Shown here: positions 58,965 through 64,000 of the stretch, one piece after another
Numbering within the stretch: the first letter of the stretch is position 1
Layout of the letters: each line of letters begins with the position of its first letter
Translations under genes and position numbers: made by a program
DNA from: Lepas anatifera
Taxonomy: Eukaryota > Arthropoda > Thecostraca > Lepadidae
Direction: 5' to 3'
Assembly (NCBI GenBank): GCA_034440635.1
Contig: JAOTON010002232.1
Span: 394,001 to 458,000, forward strand
Length of the DNA stretch: 64,000 bases
The notes under the pieces: generated by a model
Told to the model about the DNA's origin: nothing
What the model saw: the letters and a program-made list of their open reading frames with translations, nothing else
Databases searched by the model: none

Positions 58965-59614
58965 TCAGAGCTTGGGGTGCATGTGCTCGGGCAGAAGCAC
59001 CAGTTTGCCGTTGACGAAGTGCTTGCAGATGATGCGGGGGCAGCAGTCAGGGAACTGCCGGCGACGGTCGCCCACTGCGTGTCGGCAGTACAGCTTGCCG
59101 GCCTTCGTCAGCGGGGTGTACTTGTGCTTCTGCAGCGCGGGGCACCTGTCGGTGAGAGGAGGGACGTTAGTGGCGCTGGGGACGGAGAGTTGCGGACTTT
59201 TCATGCGAACATCGACGTCAGGAATATCGGTTCAGCGTAACACTCGGCCAAGCATTAACAGTATGCGGATTGGTCAAAGAGCTACAGCAAAGACAGAAAC
59301 CAAAACAGCTTTCGAAAAGAATCAGATGAACATTGTGTCAGATGAAGCTTGGGATATCGGAAGGCGACCAGTGAAGCAGCTCTGACTCACGTGTGCCTGT
59401 CCAGGTAGAGTTTGTCTCCCTCCCTGACGCAGCGGCTCTGCTTGCAGCCGGAGTAGGGCGAGGTCCAAACGTCGCCCACGTCGAAGTGCTTGTGGACCTG
59501 AGCGTCGTAGCACTGGGTGTCGTCGCCGTGACCAGCTGGCAGGCGCAGCCAGAGCGGGTACTGAGCAGCCACCAGCTGCGCACAGGCCAGCGACAGAACC
59601 AGGGCGGTCCACAT
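58965..59614 (-). CDS. SVWC (Vago-like) secreted protein, copy C
   Basis: Exons on the minus strand are 59,614-59,391 and 59,145-58,965, with intron 59,146-59,390. The 134-aa protein is identical to copy A by eye: signal peptide 1-18, eight cysteines, FPDCCPRIIC ending and tail HMHPKL. Nucleotide differences from A in the exons are silent (for example GGG/GGC in HAVGD and CGA/CGG in the Arg run). Flanks resemble unit B, whereas part of the intron (59,300-59,335) matches unit A instead, a mosaic suggesting conversion. The 5' UTR lacks a few bases present in A and B (GTAGCTG near 59,632). Confidence 0.88.
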
Positions 59615-59743
59615 GACTGATGAGAGGTGATAGGTATCGACCGGAAGACTCTGGCTGAACTCTCGGAGCGGAGCGGCTGGGGATGCCTTAGTCGGGCGCT
59701 CGGTGCGCTGGAGATGTGAGTACAGACCTGCAGCCGGCTGCTG

Positions 59744-59787
59744 CTTATATACGGCGCTCTTGTGTCGTCACTCAGGTGTGGTGACGT
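59744..59787 (-). promoter_or_regulatory. TATA box and CRE of SVWC copy C
   Basis: TATATAAG (59,751-59,744) and TGACGTCA (59,780-59,787). Spacing is 28 bp against 30 in the other copies, due to a 2-bp difference in between. Confidence 0.7.
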
Positions 59788-60387
59788 CACTGGCGCCGCT
59801 GTGAGCCCGTGAATTCCGGCGGAGCGGCCCCTCGTGTGTGGAAACGGTCCCCTGCCGAGAGGCTTAATTCCTGACTAGGTAAGTAGCTTTGAGTATCCAG
59901 CGACGTCGGAAGTTCGGGGGATGGAGCGCAGAACGGATGCCGGTCCCATCTTTGTCCGTGCGAGATGACACCTCCGGCACGGTCATGTCCGTTAACGCCG
60001 GGGTGCGTGCTTCACAGCTTTACCTTCTGTCTTTTGCACCCTGGGTAGCATTTGTGTAATTGGCATGACGTTTACTCTGTGTCCATGTTTTTTATCCGCG
60101 TTATTAGTTCTGGCGGTACTGTAGCGCAGTAACTTCTGCGTTTTCACTCTCCAGTGACCCTTTTGCAATTCGATACATTGACTGGTATGCATCGTGCTTT
60201 CGAATTGTACCCCTCTTTGAAATGGCATTGGTTGCATTTTGTTTATGGATTGCGACACATCGCAATTAGTTTTTGAAATACTTATGGCTAAGGGCGATTG
60301 GCGAAGCTAAAAGGCTCTCCTCAGGATAAGAATGAGGGCGGAATGAGCCAGGGAGAGAACATATGTTGTGTAGGGGAGAGGATTGCC

Positions 60388-61408
60388 TTAACCCGCACCC
60401 CACCGGGGGTCTGGCGCCACCTTCGCCCCACCGGGGGCCATCGGCCCGCCCTCTAACTCCGAAAATATGGGGGTATGCGCAAATCTGCAAAGTGCAGTAG
60501 AAAGTTCGTGTGAATGTGGTAAGAAATTGCTTGCATATCTAAGCGCTCAGGTCAATAGTTTGAGCTCCAGAGATCAAGTTAGGTCACGATATGCTATTTT
60601 CACTCAAATATGCAATGGTAAAGAAAACTGGGCATAACTCTTATGCCATTAGAGCTATTGAGATCTGGTAAAGTACATTTGATAGGAAAATGCCAGACCT
60701 TTTTCCGCTATGTGAAACGTAATGACCTCCCGGCATTGGTTTGACCTCCAGAGGTCACCTCGTGACCTAATTGACCTGAGGTCACGAAAAGTCAGAGTGA
60801 CCTTGCGTATATCAAACGAAAGTCAATGACGAGACAAACATGATGATGTTTGATTCAGCGCAGTTATTAATTAGGTCAAAAGGTATTGTCAAAATAATGT
60901 TTTTGACTCTGGTAATCTTGGATGACCTCGGAGCGGTCAAACAGCAAATATGGCCCCTGAGATCCGTAAAAGGGTGTCCAAGAACGCTTTTTCTGAGCAA
61001 GCTGAGCATTTGCAATCGTTTTTGTGACTTATAGATCATAAAACAGCTTTTCTCCATGCTTTTTTAGTGGGAGAGGTCACCTCGTGACCTGACTGCAGGT
61101 CACGAAATCGAAAAGTCTCGGATATACACCTTGTAGACCCTGGAGGGTTCATGAAGTGAAGGAAGTTTCAAATAGATCGACTAAGCAATGTAGCTCTTAT
61201 GGAGCTCCAAAGTTGAAGTGAAGTGACCTTGATTGATCTCGCCCGGTGACCTGACCTTGGGTGACCTGGGGTAAAAAATTCATGGATGGTGGGAAAATAA
61301 TGGAGTGAGAGATATAGCCCTCGACCGCAGTGCTACGCCTCGTTGTTTTTCCGCTATCCCGAAGCAGCATTAGGGGGCATCGATGGCCCCCGCTCGGGCG
61401 GGGGTTAA
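60388..61408. mobile_element. TTAA-bounded AGGTCA-rich MITE (unit C copy)
   Basis: Paralogue of 49,466-50,488 carried by segmental duplication, with TTAA at 60,388-60,391 and 61,405-61,408. Right TIR has a small change (CCCCCGCTCGGGCGGGGG). Confidence 0.7.
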
Positions 61409-61979
61409 GCCTCATCCTGACTTTGTTTTAGCACACATCTTCACAGTCGTTGGAATGATGGTGCAGGGACCCTGGCCCCACTTATTTCATAAAGAATTGT
61501 CCAATCTCGGTAAAATTGAAGCTAATCTAGACATTGACGGATTCTGTACTCCTGCACCTTGGAGCATGATCATAAGTTTATGAAATGTTAATTGACCTGT
61601 CTCCTCGCATACTGGATGCAAAATTTTGAAAGTTCTGTGTACACACCAGGGAGAGACGTATATACTTTTTCTTATTTGGGCTTGAGATTTCCTATTTTCA
61701 TGCTAAGAATACTCTTGCGATCACGAGAGGGTATTGTTTGTCCATTTTGGGCTGGAAAATCGGTACCTGCCCGCCCGACCACTGCGCCGGTGGCAGGCCG
61801 CTGCAACGGGAGTGCACCTGCAACCAAGTTCTCTACTTACTAGTGCGGATGAACATCATCAAACACGTCGGAGTAAGGAGGACCGGTGATAAGGGCAAGA
61901 AAACTCGGGAAGCTAAGGCCCCGTGAATGACTGCGCCCTTCCAGCAAAGCGGGTTTCAGAAGCGAAGAGATTACTCTAG

Positions 61980-62470
61980 ACTGTGACTGGGGCACACTCA
62001 CCCGCCTATCCTTAAGCTAGTCATACCTGGAAAGAGTGCCAGCGTTGTGTTGGTACACTCATTGCAAAGCATGTCCTGGTGGAATGCCGGGAATTTGAGG
62101 TAGAGAATACTCGCTATCTGCGGGGTTCTCCCACACAGCATTCGCCCCTGGAGGAGCATCTGTCTGTTGAGATCACCAACGTAACGTTATCTGAAGAGCG
62201 TTGACTTCAATGCCATTAAATCTCCTTCGTAGCGGCTTAAGTTTCTTGTATGTCTTGACTTGCCTGTGAGTGGGAGGGATAAACTTTTATTCTTTTGCAC
62301 CCACCTGTTATTTCATGTACCTCATTTGAGCTTGTAAATGACAATGTCCTCGCAACTTGACGGGATATAAAAACTTCTTACTCGTGTTTATCCTTTATTA
62401 TTGTTATGGATGCAAAGTGACCACAGTAGTCGGCAGGCCGTTAAACACCAAGCATGATGATGGTGATAAT
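61980..62470 (+). pseudogene. LINE 3' end (unit C copy)
   Basis: Segmental-duplication copy of 51,060-51,550, offset 10,920 bp, with the same ECQRCVGTLIAKHVLVEC frame and the CGTTAAACACCAA tail (62,439-62,451). Confidence 0.65.
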
Positions 62471-63036
62471 AGAGTAAGGAGCCCATAGTGTGCCTACCCC
62501 CACCGTTCTTATAAAATATTCGATTTCAATCAGAGCGTGGAAAAATATTGAGGGTATCAGGGTGCCAGAATACGACGAATTTTTTTATTCTAAAAGTGAA
62601 GCGTTCTTGTCAATAGTAGGTGTGAAATTACTTCGTCCCTTCTTTTTTCTATTGGTGACACTCATTTACAAAATAAAGCTTCTATATTAGTTCTATGTTT
62701 TGGTCACCAAGATATTATTTTCCGATTTTAACCCAGTTATATCCTTATATCCACTGCTATAATCAGCACTATACCACCCAGAAATAATATTTAACCCTGC
62801 AACGCCTGGGTTCTCTTGGCACCCACCAACGCCTGGGGGTCTGATCGAACCCTTCACCCCTATGATCCCGGGAACTCGAGGTGTACGGAAAAAATGAGAC
62901 AAGACTGAAAGCACCGTAGCGTCTGCTACTCCAAAGCCGAGGTTAAATCATATCCGTTGAACCGTATCGTCACATAGGGTTAAAACAGGTCGCCTTTCGA
63001 ACCATGAAGGAAATCCTATACTGCTTATATCCTATC

Positions 63037-63320
63037 CTGCTGCTTATATACGGCGCTCCAGTGTCGTCACTCAGGTGTGGTGACGTCACTGGCGCCGCTG
63101 TGAGCCCATGAATTCTGGCAGAGCGGCATCTTGTGCGTGGAGATGGCCCCCTGCCGAGAGGCTTCATTCCCGACTAGGTAAGCACGCCGGGTATCCAGCG
63201 ACGTCGGAAGTTCGGGGGAGGAGTGCAGACCGGATGCCGGTCCCATCTTCGTCCGTGTGAGATGATACCTCCGGCACGGTCATGTCCGTTAGCGCCGGGG
63301 CGCGTGCTTCACAGCTTTAC
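63037..63320 (-). promoter_or_regulatory. Orphan SVWC promoter (unit C)
   Basis: Copy of 52,128-52,413 with TATATAAG (63,050-63,043) and TGACGTCA (63,081-63,088). No SVWC exon lies to its left. Confidence 0.65.
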
Positions 63321-64000
63321 CTTTAGCTCCGCACCTTCGGAGGCCGCAACAGCTATACAGCGACACAAGACAATAGCACTAAAATAAAAGACTGTATTGC
63401 CGGCTAGGTACATAACACCGAGCTCCACGCCGCCGGTGCACTCTGGAGACTGCAATAGTGCCACGGTCAAACAGAACATCTGAGATACTGCATTGTAGAC
63501 TAGGTAGGTAGCATCGATGGGCCAGGGCCGTGCCGATGTTACCATGTGCAGGAAAATGCTTGTTTGCTCCAATAACGAGTCAGAAAGTTCGCTGCTTGTT
63601 CACGTAGTGGAAAGTGTTTGGAATCAAATGTGGTGCTAGTGATATGTTCCTTAACAGATTCTTCTCGGGTGAGCGATCAGCGGCGGTAAAATGATGATCT
63701 CCGTTTTGCACTGTGTCGGAAAAATACACTAGATTTTCTGTTTAACATTGCTTTTTCAGGGAGGCAGACTCGTGCGTGAGTGACATTATGCTCTTTGGGC
63801 AGACAGCAGATCCCGCGCCGTTGGAGGTTGATTCAACCATTAAACTTTTTAGGCACTTAATTATTACGGGAGCCATTAAACCTAGAACAAAGGAAAAGAC
63901 ACCAATGTGTTTGCCTGGACCAAGGACAGGGGATTCCGGGGGCAGGGTGAGCAGTTGCACGCCCTAAATAATAAAGGGTGTGCAAAAGTATCTTTTCGAA

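Larger units (their letters stand above)
58729..64000 (-). repeat. Tandem unit C (incomplete at window end)
   Basis: Starts AATCCGTCACAACTTAAAAC, as units A and B do, and follows unit B closely through gene, insert, orphan promoter and spacer. The window stops inside the spacer (equivalent of about 53,090 in unit B), so whether unit C also has the SINE and hAT-like element is not visible. Confidence 0.85.

Noticed and set aside
5785..59614. A coordinated cGAS-like receptor plus Vago antiviral locus
   Set aside because: The genes are about 36 kb apart, separated by EMC6 and SNRPF and many repeats; only a shared CRE octamer links them, which is too little.

Overview
The window looks like nuclear DNA of an invertebrate, most likely an arthropod and plausibly a crustacean. 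Genes are split by GT-AG introns. Two conserved eukaryotic housekeeping genes are present (Sm protein F and ER membrane complex subunit 6). There is a three-copy cluster of single-domain von Willebrand factor C (SVWC, Vago-type) secreted proteins, a family best known from arthropods. Most of the remaining sequence is transposon and tandem-repeat debris. The species cannot be named from the sequence alone.

Layout. 1-5,000: repeat relics, including AGGTCA-rich elements. 5,785-8,016: an intronless-looking Mab-21/cGAS-like nucleotidyltransferase-fold gene on the + strand. 9,163-16,256: a TTAA-bounded element, a 650-bp foldback, a 3.8-kb hAT-like element with an 8-bp target duplication, and the 30-bp minisatellite it interrupted. 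17,908-19,714: EMC6 on the minus strand in two coding exons, with a SINE in its intron. 20,684-31,100: TIR elements, LINE and SINE relics. 31,819-43,111: SNRPF (Sm-F) on the + strand, with a 6-nt first coding exon and a 9.3-kb second intron full of repeats. 43,402-64,000: a tandem array of three units (A, B, C). Each carries one minus-strand SVWC gene with its own TATA box and a full TGACGTCA element, followed by a spacer.

Unit A (43,402-47,804) is close to the base form. Unit B (47,805-58,728) has the same base length plus a 3.0-kb insert with a duplicated orphan promoter, a SINE with target duplication, and a 3,046-bp hAT-like element with target duplication. Unit A keeps the intact empty sites of the last two. 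Unit C starts at 58,729, carries the 3.0-kb insert and a second orphan promoter, and runs off the window, so the array continues.

The genes do not form an operon-like system. The most biologically interesting content is the recent amplification of the SVWC cytokine-like genes, which differ almost only by silent changes, and the mobile-element history readable from paralogous empty sites. A Mab-21/cGAS-like gene and a Vago-like cluster on one stretch are both innate-immunity candidates, but they lie about 36 kb apart with unrelated genes between them, and no functional link is claimed.
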